A stretch of DNA of 6,611 nucleotides from SIG78 sp045533055 (GTDB taxonomy: Bacteria; Verrucomicrobiota; Lentisphaeria; Victivallales; Victivallaceae): NCBI GenBank assembly GCA_045533055.1, contig JAZSHD010000048.1, forward strand, positions 1-6,611, written 5' to 3'. A model generated the notes under the pieces. It saw nothing but the letters and a program-made list of their open reading frames with translations, was not told the DNA's origin and searched no databases. Positions 1-5,427 of this stretch are shown one piece after another. Each line of letters begins with the position of its first letter. Position 1 is the first letter of the stretch. Made by a program: the position numbers and the translations under genes.

Positions 1-411
1 CAGCAAAAGGTGTTCAGCCAAATAAACTTCCGCCATACCCCCTTTGCCGAGGAGCCGGATGATCTGGTATTTATCGAATACATCGCCATCTTTGAGCATA
101 CGCTTATAGAGCTGGCGGCGGTCGGCAGCGTTGTTGGTAATGGTAGAAGCTGCTGTATCTTCTGTAAACTTGCCATGAGCGTTAAGGAACACGCCGCAGT
201 TGGGGCAGGAAAGATCTTCATCAAAAAGTATATCCAGCGGAATTTTCAGCTTGGCACGGCATTGATTACAGAAAGTCATTGCCGAGTATTCAGAATATAA
301 CCGGCTGGTTTTGCACTCCGGACAAGTTATCCGTTCCGGAAAATCATCCCCGGAATGGTCAAAATTAAACCGGTGTTTGCACTCCGGACAATCTAATACT
401 TTTGAAAACAT
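1..411 (-). CDS. Zinc-ribbon Ser/Thr protein kinase, N-terminal part (runs off left edge)
   Basis: This frame is open from an ATG at 411-409 to the window edge, giving 137 residues with no stop, so the gene is cut off and only its start is visible. Four CxxC pairs (C8/C11, C30/C33, C48/C51, C69/C72) form two predicted zinc ribbons. A linker of about 35 residues follows. Residues 114-131 then read KYQIIRLLGKGGMAEVYL, the first strand and glycine-rich ATP loop of a Hanks-type Ser/Thr kinase. The catalytic loop, the DFG motif and any membrane segment lie outside the window, so activity and location cannot be judged. A strong ribosome binding site (AGGAGG at 416-421, 4 nt before the ATG) fixes the start. 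The next gene upstream on this strand is another zinc-ribbon kinase at 834-1820, but 420 bp of non-coding DNA with a large hairpin separates them, so co-transcription is doubtful. The kinase-family call is firm; the substrate is unknown. Confidence 0.88.
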   Translation of the reverse strand, partial: MFSKVLDCPECKHRFNFDHSGDDFPERITCPECKTSRLYSEYSAMTFCNQCRAKLKIPLDILFDEDLSCPNCGVFLNAHGKFTEDTAASTITNNAADRRQLYKRMLKDGDVFDKYQIIRLLGKGGMAEVYLAEHLLL

Positions 412-415
412 ATTG

Positions 416-421
416 CCTCCT
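416..421 (-). promoter_or_regulatory. Ribosome binding site of the partial kinase
   Basis: AGGAGG on the minus strand lies 4 nt before the ATG at 411. The match to the anti-Shine-Dalgarno sequence is perfect but the spacing is rather short. It decides the start of a gene whose end is not visible. Confidence 0.75.
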
Positions 422-643
422 CTGGCAGCTTTCGGTCCCTGCTGTTCAGGCCGGTTTGCCGGAAAATCCTCTCAAAACAAGTTACACTGCCAAACATATA
501 TTTTTTACTCAGCCCCACCCCGGCCGCAATCTATCTGCTACCGGCTCAGCACAGTGAGAACATCTCAACATATCCATAAATCAACAGCAGCAGGGAAGTA
601 TTTTTATATCTGCACTCCCCATTGCAATTCTTCTGTAAACAGT

Positions 644-675
644 TTCAACAGCAAAGTAACAACCTTGCTGTTGAA
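644..675. repeat. Perfect 11-bp inverted repeat
   Basis: TTCAACAGCAA at 644-654 is the exact reverse complement of TTGCTGTTGAA at 665-675, with a 10-nt spacer. It sits 20 nt from the large hairpin at 695-793 and about 230 bp upstream of the partial kinase. It could be an operator for a dimeric regulator or an RNA hairpin in a kinase leader. There is no good U-tract directly after it on the minus strand, which argues against a simple terminator. Confidence 0.7.
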
Positions 676-694
676 TCAATACATTTTTTATAAA

Positions 695-793
695 CTCTGT
701 TCCCAATAAGGGTCGGTACTTGAGGAGGGAAAAAGACCTTTTGCCGGATCGGTTCTTTCCCTCCCCAAGTTCCGACCCTTATTGGGAACAGAG
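695..793. repeat. Large imperfect palindrome, full copy of a dispersed repeat
   Basis: Positions 695-732 pair with 756-793 as a 38-bp stem with only two mismatches (717/771 and 723/765), around a loop of about 23 nt. The outer ends read CTCTGTTCCCAATAAGGG and its reverse complement. The left half recurs almost exactly at about 6554-6603, upstream of nahK, so this is a multi-copy intergenic element and not a one-off terminator. It has no coding capacity, so any mobility would depend on enzymes supplied elsewhere, as for REP/RAYT elements or MITEs. Here it lies 40 bp past the stop of the 834-1820 kinase, where the RNA hairpin could also end that transcript. I do not recognise it as a named family. 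Confidence 0.85.
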
Positions 794-807
794 CCTTTAT
801 TTATCAA

Positions 808-817
808 CCGATATCGG
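808..817. repeat. 10-bp perfect palindrome CCGATATCGG
   Basis: CCGATATCGG lies just downstream of the stop codon of the 834-1820 kinase. It overlaps a degenerate second copy of the outer tip of the large hairpin: 812-827 resembles 780-795 with three or four differences. A palindrome this short could be chance. It may be a remnant of a second repeat unit. Confidence 0.4.
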
Positions 818-833
818 GAACCGAGCGTAAAAC

Positions 834-1820
834 TTACTGGATCAAACGCTCAAAATCATCAAGCAATTCCTCGTATGAATAATACCTGTCCTCCGGGAAC
901 CGCTGCATCATCTTCCGGATTATGTTAATGCAGTCCTGCGAACAAAAATTGCCGAAACTGCTGATCATTGGCGGAGAATTTGCCAATGTATCGTTATAAA
1001 CTTCCATCGGTGCACTTCCTTTGAACGGCTTTTTACCGGTCAGCAGGAAAAACATAGTTGCACCCAGCGAAAAAATATCGCTGCGGAAGTCTGCATTCTT
1101 ACCATCGGAGTATTGCTCCGGACTCATATACCCCGGAGTTCCCAAACCGGAACGGGCCATGGTAATATTGGTATCCTCATCGTCATTGCATTGCTTGGAA
1201 AGACCGAAATCCAGCAATTTTACGCAGTAGTTTTCATCAAGCATAATATTCTCCGGTTTGATATCCCGGTGGATCACCGAAAAATTATCCCAGATATACT
1301 GCAATGCCACTGCGGTTTCATAAGCTATCTGCAAGGTGGTCTGTTCGTCAAAAACAAACTCATCTTTAAGCTGCTTGAGGTTTTTGCCGTTGATGTACTC
1401 CATAATGATAAACGCATCTTCGCCGGTTTCCCAGTAATCAATAACTTTGGCAATGCGTTCTTCGCCGGTTATGCTGGCAAGCAGATTGGCTTCCCGGCGG
1501 AAGCGTTTGCGATTGGTCATATCGGCATTACGCAAAACCTTGAGCACATAGCGGATACTTACATTATCCAGCGGATGACACAGGAAGAGATCACCGCAGC
1601 CGCCGCTGTTTAAATGACTCAACACCCGGTATTTGTTGCCGATAGTGTTGCCGGGAGCGATAACAATCTTCTGTTTTTTTACAAAACGGCAAGTTGGACA
1701 GCGCAGCATATCGGCCTGTCCGGCATCCGGCTCAAGCGGGGTATTGCAAACAGGACATAACTCGCAATCAGGACGAACCCCCGAAGCATCCATTACGATA
1801 GTCTTATCTATATCTGACAT
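834..1820 (-). CDS. Zinc-ribbon Hanks-type Ser/Thr protein kinase, cytoplasmic
   Basis: The 328-residue protein begins with one zinc ribbon (C22/C25 and C41/C44) and continues with a full protein kinase domain at about 62-327. The visible kinase elements are the ATP-binding lysine K94 (YVLKVL), helix-C glutamate E110, catalytic loop HRDIKPEN (184-191, catalytic D186), magnesium-binding DFG (204-206), activation segment GTPGYMSPEQ (227-236) and the later D248/R312 structural residues. These indicate an active enzyme that transfers phosphate from ATP to Ser/Thr of unknown proteins. The glycine loop is atypical: it reads HLNSGGCGDLF, with Asn71 where the first Gly is usual. There is no membrane segment and no sensor domain after the kinase, so the zinc ribbon is the only candidate regulatory or partner-binding part. 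The ATG at 1820 lacks a good ribosome binding site, but a near-consensus promoter lies 50 to 80 bp upstream. The partial gene at the left edge is a relative with two ribbons. Confidence 0.93.
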   Translation of the reverse strand: MSDIDKTIVMDASGVRPDCELCPVCNTPLEPDAGQADMLRCPTCRFVKKQKIVIAPGNTIGNKYRVLSHLNSGGCGDLFLCHPLDNVSIRYVLKVLRNADMTNRKRFRREANLLASITGEERIAKVIDYWETGEDAFIIMEYINGKNLKQLKDEFVFDEQTTLQIAYETAVALQYIWDNFSVIHRDIKPENIMLDENYCVKLLDFGLSKQCNDDEDTNITMARSGLGTPGYMSPEQYSDGKNADFRSDIFSLGATMFFLLTGKKPFKGSAPMEVYNDTLANSPPMISSFGNFCSQDCINIIRKMMQRFPEDRYYSYEELLDDFERLIQ

Positions 1821-1871
1821 CAGTCAACCACTTTTTATGTTAAAAAATAATGTGCTTCAAACACATATAAG

Positions 1872-1899
1872 AATATATCCTTTAAATTGTAAATGTCAA
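1872..1899 (-). promoter_or_regulatory. Sigma-70-type promoter of the zinc-ribbon kinase
   Basis: On the minus strand, TTGACA (1894-1899) is followed after 16 nt by TATATT (1872-1877). Transcription would start near 1865, leaving a leader of about 45 nt before the ATG at 1820. The leader starts with a small hairpin (ATGTG at 1850-1854 with CACAT at 1862-1866). The -35 is a perfect match and the -10 has one mismatch. The kinase is therefore probably transcribed independently of the CYTH gene upstream. Confidence 0.72.
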
Positions 1900-1979
1900 G
1901 GTTTTAGCGGGCTTTTTTGTATTATTTTTCCATTATTTCACACTGCCGATTCATTTGCTATATTTTTTTGCCTCTGCCC

Positions 1980-1999
1980 CGGAAAAATGTTTTTTTCCG
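1980..1999 (-). terminator. Possible terminator hairpin after the CYTH gene
   Basis: CGGAAAAA at 1980-1987 pairs perfectly with TTTTTCCG at 1992-1999 around a 4-nt loop, about 30 nt past the CYTH stop codon. The U-run is inside the stem rather than after it and the stem is AT-rich, so its strength as a terminator is uncertain. It lies in the 208-bp gap 1821-2028, which otherwise holds only the kinase promoter. Confidence 0.35.
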
Positions 2000-2028
2000 C
2001 AAACGCCTGCCATTGTTCAGAACACAGC

Positions 2029-2502
2029 TTATTTTCCCTGCCAGGTGTTCCAGGGGTTTTCCACTAAATAAGCGTTGCGGTAACGCTTGTCATCGGAAAC
2101 TTCCTGCAATACCCAATCGGGCATTTCAAACTCCTCATCGGCGTTGGCAAGTTCGATTTCAGCTACGGCAAGCCCGGCGTTATCGCCTTCAAAAATATCT
2201 ATCTCCCAGGTGTGGGAGCCAACTTTTTCCAGATAGCGGGTCTTGCGGATGAATTTGCCGCTGCCGAACTCGGAAAACATGGCATCCAGATCTTCCGGCG
2301 GTATCTCGTACTCGAACTCGCTGCGGGCTATGCCTTTTGAAGCACCTTTGATGGTCAGAAAGGCTTTATTGTCTGCCATACGCAGCCGCAAAGAGATTTT
2401 TTCGGTGCGGATGAGATACCCTTGCATTATCAGGATACCCTTTTCCGGCTTCTGCCACTTATTCAAATCGACTAAAAACTTCCGTTCGATTTCGCAACCC
2501 AT
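2029..2502 (-). CDS. CYTH-domain protein, probable triphosphate tunnel phosphohydrolase
   Basis: The 157-residue protein consists of a single CYTH domain. It opens with the signature ExExK as E4-I-E6-R-K8 (GCEIERKFLV) and then shows the expected alternating charged strand residues of an eight-strand tunnel: R39/R41, K52, E62/E64/E66, R86/K87/R89, E100/D102, E115/E117, and a C-terminal DDKRYRNAYL segment. Small bacterial proteins of this kind hydrolyse inorganic tripolyphosphate or nucleoside triphosphates with Mg or Mn. Adenylate cyclase (class IV) and thiamine-triphosphatase activities also occur in the superfamily, so the exact substrate is open. I chose the ATG at 2502 because AAGGAG sits 7 nt before it and the family N-terminus fits. 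A longer frame to 2556 would add an unrelated tail that runs through the promoter. The gene is transcribed divergently from dxs, with an 80-bp shared region. Confidence 0.9.
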   Translation of the reverse strand: MGCEIERKFLVDLNKWQKPEKGILIMQGYLIRTEKISLRLRMADNKAFLTIKGASKGIARSEFEYEIPPEDLDAMFSEFGSGKFIRKTRYLEKVGSHTWEIDIFEGDNAGLAVAEIELANADEEFEMPDWVLQEVSDDKRYRNAYLVENPWNTWQGK

Positions 2503-2508
2503 GACCAT

Positions 2509-2515
2509 ACTCCTT
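2509..2515 (-). promoter_or_regulatory. Ribosome binding site deciding the CYTH start
   Basis: AAGGAGT on the minus strand (2509-2515) is well spaced for the ATG at 2502. It is too close to the ATG at 2508 and lies inside the frame that begins at 2556. It therefore selects 2502 as the start codon. Confidence 0.7.
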
Positions 2516-2527
2516 TTTTTTGAGCAA

Positions 2528-2556
2528 AATATAACACCGCAAACAGGCAATGTCAA
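2528..2556 (-). promoter_or_regulatory. Sigma-70-type promoter of the CYTH gene
   Basis: TTGACA (2551-2556) and TATATT (2528-2533) on the minus strand are separated by exactly 17 nt. A TG one base before the -10 makes it an extended -10 as well. Predicted transcription starts near 2521, with the ribosome binding site about 6 nt further on. This is the best promoter match in the window. Confidence 0.8.
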
Positions 2557-2564
2557 ATAAAGCG

Positions 2565-2573
2565 TGTTATATT
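2565..2573 (+). promoter_or_regulatory. Extended -10 promoter of dxs, possibly leaderless
   Basis: TGTTATATT matches an extended -10 (TGn plus TATATT, hexamer at 2568-2573). No good -35 is present at the expected place (about 2545-2551), which is typical of extended -10 promoters. The start site predicted 7 to 9 nt downstream falls at about 2580-2582, on the dxs ATG itself, which would give a transcript with no leader. Confidence 0.5.
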
Positions 2574-2581
2574 ACCATATT

Positions 2582-4447
2582 ATGGATATTCTGGAAAAAA
2601 TTTCAAAACCCTCTGATTTGCACGATTTGACTGCTGGGGAGCTGGAACAGCTTGCCGGGGAGCTGCGGGAACGCATTGTTTCGGTAGTTGCCCGGCGGGG
2701 CGGTCATCTGGCACCCAATCTGGGCACGGTGGAGCTGACCATAGCTCTGCTGCGGAGTTTTGATCTGCCAGCTGAACGCATCGTCTGGGATGTGGGTCAT
2801 CAGAGCTACTCTTACAAACTGTTGACCGGGCGGCAGAAAGAGTTTGAGCATTTGCGGGAGTTCAAGGGCTGTTGCGGATTCCCTGTCCGCAACGAAAATA
2901 TTTTTGATTCCTACGGTGCCGGACACGCCGGAGTGGCGATCTCGGCGGCGTTGGGCATGTGTGCTGCTCAAAAGCCCGATGACCGCAGCAAAGTTATTGC
3001 CGTTGCCGGCGATGGAGCCATCGCTTCCGGTGTGGCGTTGGAAGGTTTGAATCAGGTACGCTCTCACGGCAGAAATCTGGTCATTATCTTAAACGACAAT
3101 AAAATGGCGATCTCGCAGAATGTGGGGGCACTCTCAAAAGTGCTGAACCGCATGATGACAAGTTTCCGCTACCGCTGGATAAAAAACAGCACCAAAGCCC
3201 TGATAAATCTCCTGCCCAAATCCAAAAGCATCACCAATTTTATAAAAAATGTGGAAGATACGGCAAAACACCTCTTTCTCCCCAGCGAACCCTTTGAATC
3301 ACTGGGTATACGCTATCTTGGCCCCATCAACGGGCATAACATCCACGATATGGAACGGGCGTTTGCGGCGGTCAAGCGGGACGACCGGCCGGTGATAATC
3401 CATATAGTTACGCAAAAGGGCAAAGGTTACGCCCCGGCGGAGGCCGCTCCGGAACGCTTTCACGGCGTGGGTGCCTTTGATGCGGCAAATGGCAAGCCAC
3501 TGAAAAAATCGGCTCCCGGCTTTTCGGCGGCTTTCGGCAAAGCTGCTTGCCGTTTGGCGGAAAAAGATCCGGATATTTCTGCTGTGGTCGCCGCCATGAC
3601 TTCCGGGGTGGGGTTAAGTGATTTTGCCCAAAAATTCCCTGACCGCTTTTACGATGCGGGCATGGCAGAAAGTCATGCAGTAACTTTTTCTTCCGGCCTG
3701 GCGGCGGCGGGCAAAACGGTGATTTGTGCTGTTTACGCTACTTTTATGCAGCGCAGTCTGGACAACATTTTCCACGATGTTTGTTTAATGGATCTGCCGG
3801 TGATCTTTGCCCTTGACCGGGCGGGATTGGTGGAAGACGGTCCCACACATCACGGCATATACGATTTGGGATTTCTCTTGGGCTTGAACAATTTAACTGT
3901 TATGCAGCCGGCTTGCGAAGCCGAAGTTTACCCTATACTGGAGTACGCTGTAAAGCTCCATTCTCCGGTGGTGATCCGCTACCCCCGGGGCAGCAGCGGC
4001 AGTGATTTACGCTCCGACATTCCCCCCATTTCCGCCATAGAAAAACCCGGCTCAACGGTCTGGCGGCAGGGCAGTGATCTGGCGATCTACGCCGTGGGTG
4101 CCGAAGCGGTGCGGGCGTTGGAAATAGCTGATTTGCTGCAAGAAAAATACGCTCTTTCAGCAAAAGTAGTAAATGTAAGATTTCTCAAACCGTTTGACGG
4201 AAATGAGTTGCAGAAAGATTTGCAAACTATGTCCGTTTTTACGCTGGAAGATCATGTGACTGCCACCGGTTTCGGTGCCATAGCTGCCGGGTATGCCGCC
4301 AGCTTTAATGCTCCATACAGCTTGCACTCATTGGGCATAAAAGCAGATCAAGCCCCAACCTTCGGAGCGGTAAATAAATTACGCGAGAGCTTGCAGCTGG
4401 ATACAGAATCTATCGCCAGAGCCATTGCAGAAACAACAAAACGGTAA
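2582..4447 (+). CDS. dxs: 1-deoxy-D-xylulose-5-phosphate synthase
   Basis: This 621-residue cytosolic enzyme, of normal family length, condenses pyruvate with glyceraldehyde 3-phosphate to make 1-deoxy-D-xylulose 5-phosphate and CO2. That is the first step of the MEP isoprenoid pathway and also supplies thiamine and pyridoxal precursors. Visible marks are GGHLAPNLG (40-48, catalytic His42), DVGHQSY (70-76), the thiamine diphosphate motif GDGA (143-146) to NDNK (171-174), Glu363 in AGMAESHAVTF, Arg391 in YATFMQRS, DRAGLVEDGPTHHG (412-425) and RYPRG (466-470). The three transketolase-like domains span about 1-305, 310-475 and 490-615. The ATG at 2582 fits the family N-terminus (MDILEKI). A GTG at 2564 would add six residues and overlaps the promoter. 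Neither start has a ribosome binding site. Small oddities are GPINGHN (248-253) instead of the usual GPxDGHD, and one residue fewer after DRAGLV. Confidence 0.95.
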   Translation: MDILEKISKPSDLHDLTAGELEQLAGELRERIVSVVARRGGHLAPNLGTVELTIALLRSFDLPAERIVWDVGHQSYSYKLLTGRQKEFEHLREFKGCCGFPVRNENIFDSYGAGHAGVAISAALGMCAAQKPDDRSKVIAVAGDGAIASGVALEGLNQVRSHGRNLVIILNDNKMAISQNVGALSKVLNRMMTSFRYRWIKNSTKALINLLPKSKSITNFIKNVEDTAKHLFLPSEPFESLGIRYLGPINGHNIHDMERAFAAVKRDDRPVIIHIVTQKGKGYAPAEAAPERFHGVGAFDAANGKPLKKSAPGFSAAFGKAACRLAEKDPDISAVVAAMTSGVGLSDFAQKFPDRFYDAGMAESHAVTFSSGLAAAGKTVICAVYATFMQRSLDNIFHDVCLMDLPVIFALDRAGLVEDGPTHHGIYDLGFLLGLNNLTVMQPACEAEVYPILEYAVKLHSPVVIRYPRGSSGSDLRSDIPPISAIEKPGSTVWRQGSDLAIYAVGAEAVRALEIADLLQEKYALSAKVVNVRFLKPFDGNELQKDLQTMSVFTLEDHVTATGFGAIAAGYAASFNAPYSLHSLGIKADQAPTFGAVNKLRESLQLDTESIARAIAETTKR

Positions 4448-4491
4448 CCAACGGGAAAAGCCTGTCGGCAAATTCCTGTTAATTACCGTTT
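4439..4491. terminator. Nested hairpin, probable bidirectional terminator between dxs and the epimerase
   Basis: Three stacked stems can form. Positions 4439-4447 pair with 4483-4491 (9 bp, including the dxs stop codon). Positions 4450-4457 pair with 4473-4480 (8 bp with one G-U). Positions 4460-4462 pair with 4467-4469 around a TGTC loop. On the plus strand the structure ends in CCGTTTATT; on the minus strand it ends in CCGTTTTGTTG. Both are U-rich, as expected for a shared terminator of convergent genes. The stems are only moderately GC-rich, so strength is uncertain. Confidence 0.55.
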
Positions 4492-4512
4492 ATTACCGTA
4501 AGTTACCGTTTA
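4483..4512. repeat. Three TTACCGT direct repeats at 10-bp spacing
   Basis: TTACCGT occurs at 4483, 4493 and 4503, exactly ten bases apart. The first and third units are identical over ten bases (TTACCGTTTA), and the third overlaps the epimerase stop codon. The first unit is also the outer right arm of the terminator hairpin. Confidence 0.75.
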
Positions 4513-5427
4513 TTTGGCTTTATTCTGAAAAAACGCAATGGTTTTTTCCATGCCTTCGGCGAAGGTGTGTTTGGGTTTGAAGCCGGTGGAGGCGAGCTTT
4601 TCCACCCCTGCCATGGAGTGTTTTACATCGCCGGGGCGTTCATCCAGATGGACTACTTTGCTTTGGGAATTGGTCACTTTGACGATTTCTTTAACAAGAT
4701 CGTTGATGGTGATTTTTTTGCCGTAGGCTATATTATACACGCCGGTAAAATCGTTCATTGCCATAAAGACATTGGCTTCCACAATATCTTTCACATAGAT
4801 AAAGTCCCGGGTCTGTTCGCCGTCGCCGTAGATGGTGATATCTTCGTTGGCAACTGCTTTGGCAGTAAAGATCGGGATTGCCGCGGCGTAGGCACTCTTG
4901 GGATCCTGCCGGGGCCCGAAGACATTGAAGTAACGCAGACAGGCGGTCTGCAGTTTGCCTTCTCTCGTAAACATATTGCAATAGTATTCGCCATCGAGTT
5001 TGGTAATGGCGTAGGGACTTTTGGGTTCGGGGATCATGGTTTCCAGCTTGGGCACCACCGGGTTGTCGCCGTAGATGGCGGCACTGGTGCTGAAGCAGAG
5101 TTTTTTGACTCCGGCAGCGGCGGCTTCTTCCAGAACATTCAGCAAGCCGTGAACATTGATATCCACGCACTCGCCGGGTTTGAACATGGATTCCGGCACG
5201 CTGACCATTGCTGCCAGATGGAATACATAGTCCACACCCTGCATGGCGGCTTTGACGGCGGCACGGTCGCAAATATCGCCTTCAATAAACTCCACATCCA
5301 AACCGTCCAGATTGTGTTTGTAACCGGTACGCAGATTGTCAAAAATGCGGATCTCGGCTTTGCCGTTAAAGTATTCAGCGATGTGACTGCCAATAAAACC
5401 GGCTCCTCCGGTGATCAGAACTCTCAT
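4510..5427 (-). CDS. UDP-hexose / UDP-N-acetylhexosamine 4-epimerase (GalE/WbpP-like extended SDR)
   Basis: This 305-residue extended short-chain dehydrogenase/reductase inverts C4 of a nucleotide sugar through transient oxidation by tightly bound NAD+. It shows the Rossmann motif GGAGFIGSH (7-15), D30 for NAD ribose binding, and the catalytic set S115 (STSAAIYG) with Y139 and K143 (YAITK). Substrate-binding segments RYFNVFGPRQDP (165-176) and GDGEQTRDFIYV (201-212) follow. RYFNVFGxRQDP and the downstream SAYAAAIP resemble the WbpP group, which acts on UDP-GlcNAc/UDP-GalNAc. In GDVKHSMAG the Ser271 aligns, by my reading, with the WbpP gatekeeper serine, a small residue that leaves room for the N-acetyl group (Tyr in E. 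coli GalE). Its ATG overlaps the upstream kinase stop by 4 nt (ATGA), so the two are translationally coupled and likely share a sugar pathway. The epimerase call is strong; the acetylated substrate is inferred. Confidence 0.88.
   Translation of the reverse strand: MRVLITGGAGFIGSHIAEYFNGKAEIRIFDNLRTGYKHNLDGLDVEFIEGDICDRAAVKAAMQGVDYVFHLAAMVSVPESMFKPGECVDINVHGLLNVLEEAAAAGVKKLCFSTSAAIYGDNPVVPKLETMIPEPKSPYAITKLDGEYYCNMFTREGKLQTACLRYFNVFGPRQDPKSAYAAAIPIFTAKAVANEDITIYGDGEQTRDFIYVKDIVEANVFMAMNDFTGVYNIAYGKKITINDLVKEIVKVTNSQSKVVHLDERPGDVKHSMAGVEKLASTGFKPKHTFAEGMEKTIAFFQNKAK

Larger units (their letters stand above)
412..694. other. Non-coding stretch upstream of the partial kinase
   Basis: I see no credible gene here. 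A plus-strand open frame at 311-709 is antisense to the kinase N-terminus at its left end, has Cys/Ser-rich low-information content and no family resemblance. The stretch is AT-rich between about 590 and 694 and holds the inverted repeat at 644-675. It should contain the promoter of the partial kinase (read leftward), but I found no convincing -35/-10 pair at proper spacing. Confidence 0.6.
2528..2573. repeat. Perfect 10-bp inverted repeat made by two facing -10 elements
   Basis: AATATAACAC (2528-2537) is the exact reverse complement of GTGTTATATT (2564-2573). Each arm contains a TGnTATATT extended -10, one reading towards the CYTH gene and the other towards dxs. The symmetry could be coincidental similarity of two promoters, or it could be a binding site for a regulator spanning both. 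Confidence 0.7.

Noticed and set aside
412..640. Candidate promoters for the partial kinase, such as TTGCGG with TAAAAA near 500-530 on the minus strand
   Set aside because: Only weak matches were found and none stands out from the AT-rich background, so I do not annotate one.
311..709. Plus-strand open frame of 132 codons at the left side
   Set aside because: It overlaps the kinase zinc-ribbon region antisense and then runs through AT-rich non-coding DNA into the hairpin repeat. It has no ribosome binding site or known motif.
1633..2252. Plus-strand open frames across the kinase/CYTH gap
   Set aside because: They span the kinase promoter and the antisense ends of both genes and show no domain. 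They are by-products of the neighbouring genes.
2503..2556. Longer N-terminus for the CYTH protein
   Set aside because: The extra 18 codons cover the -10 element, the likely transcription start and the ribosome binding site, and add residues foreign to the family, which starts just before ExExK.
2564..2581. GTG start for dxs adding six residues
   Set aside because: The GTG lies inside the predicted extended -10 element, has no ribosome binding site, and the family N-terminus fits the ATG at 2582.
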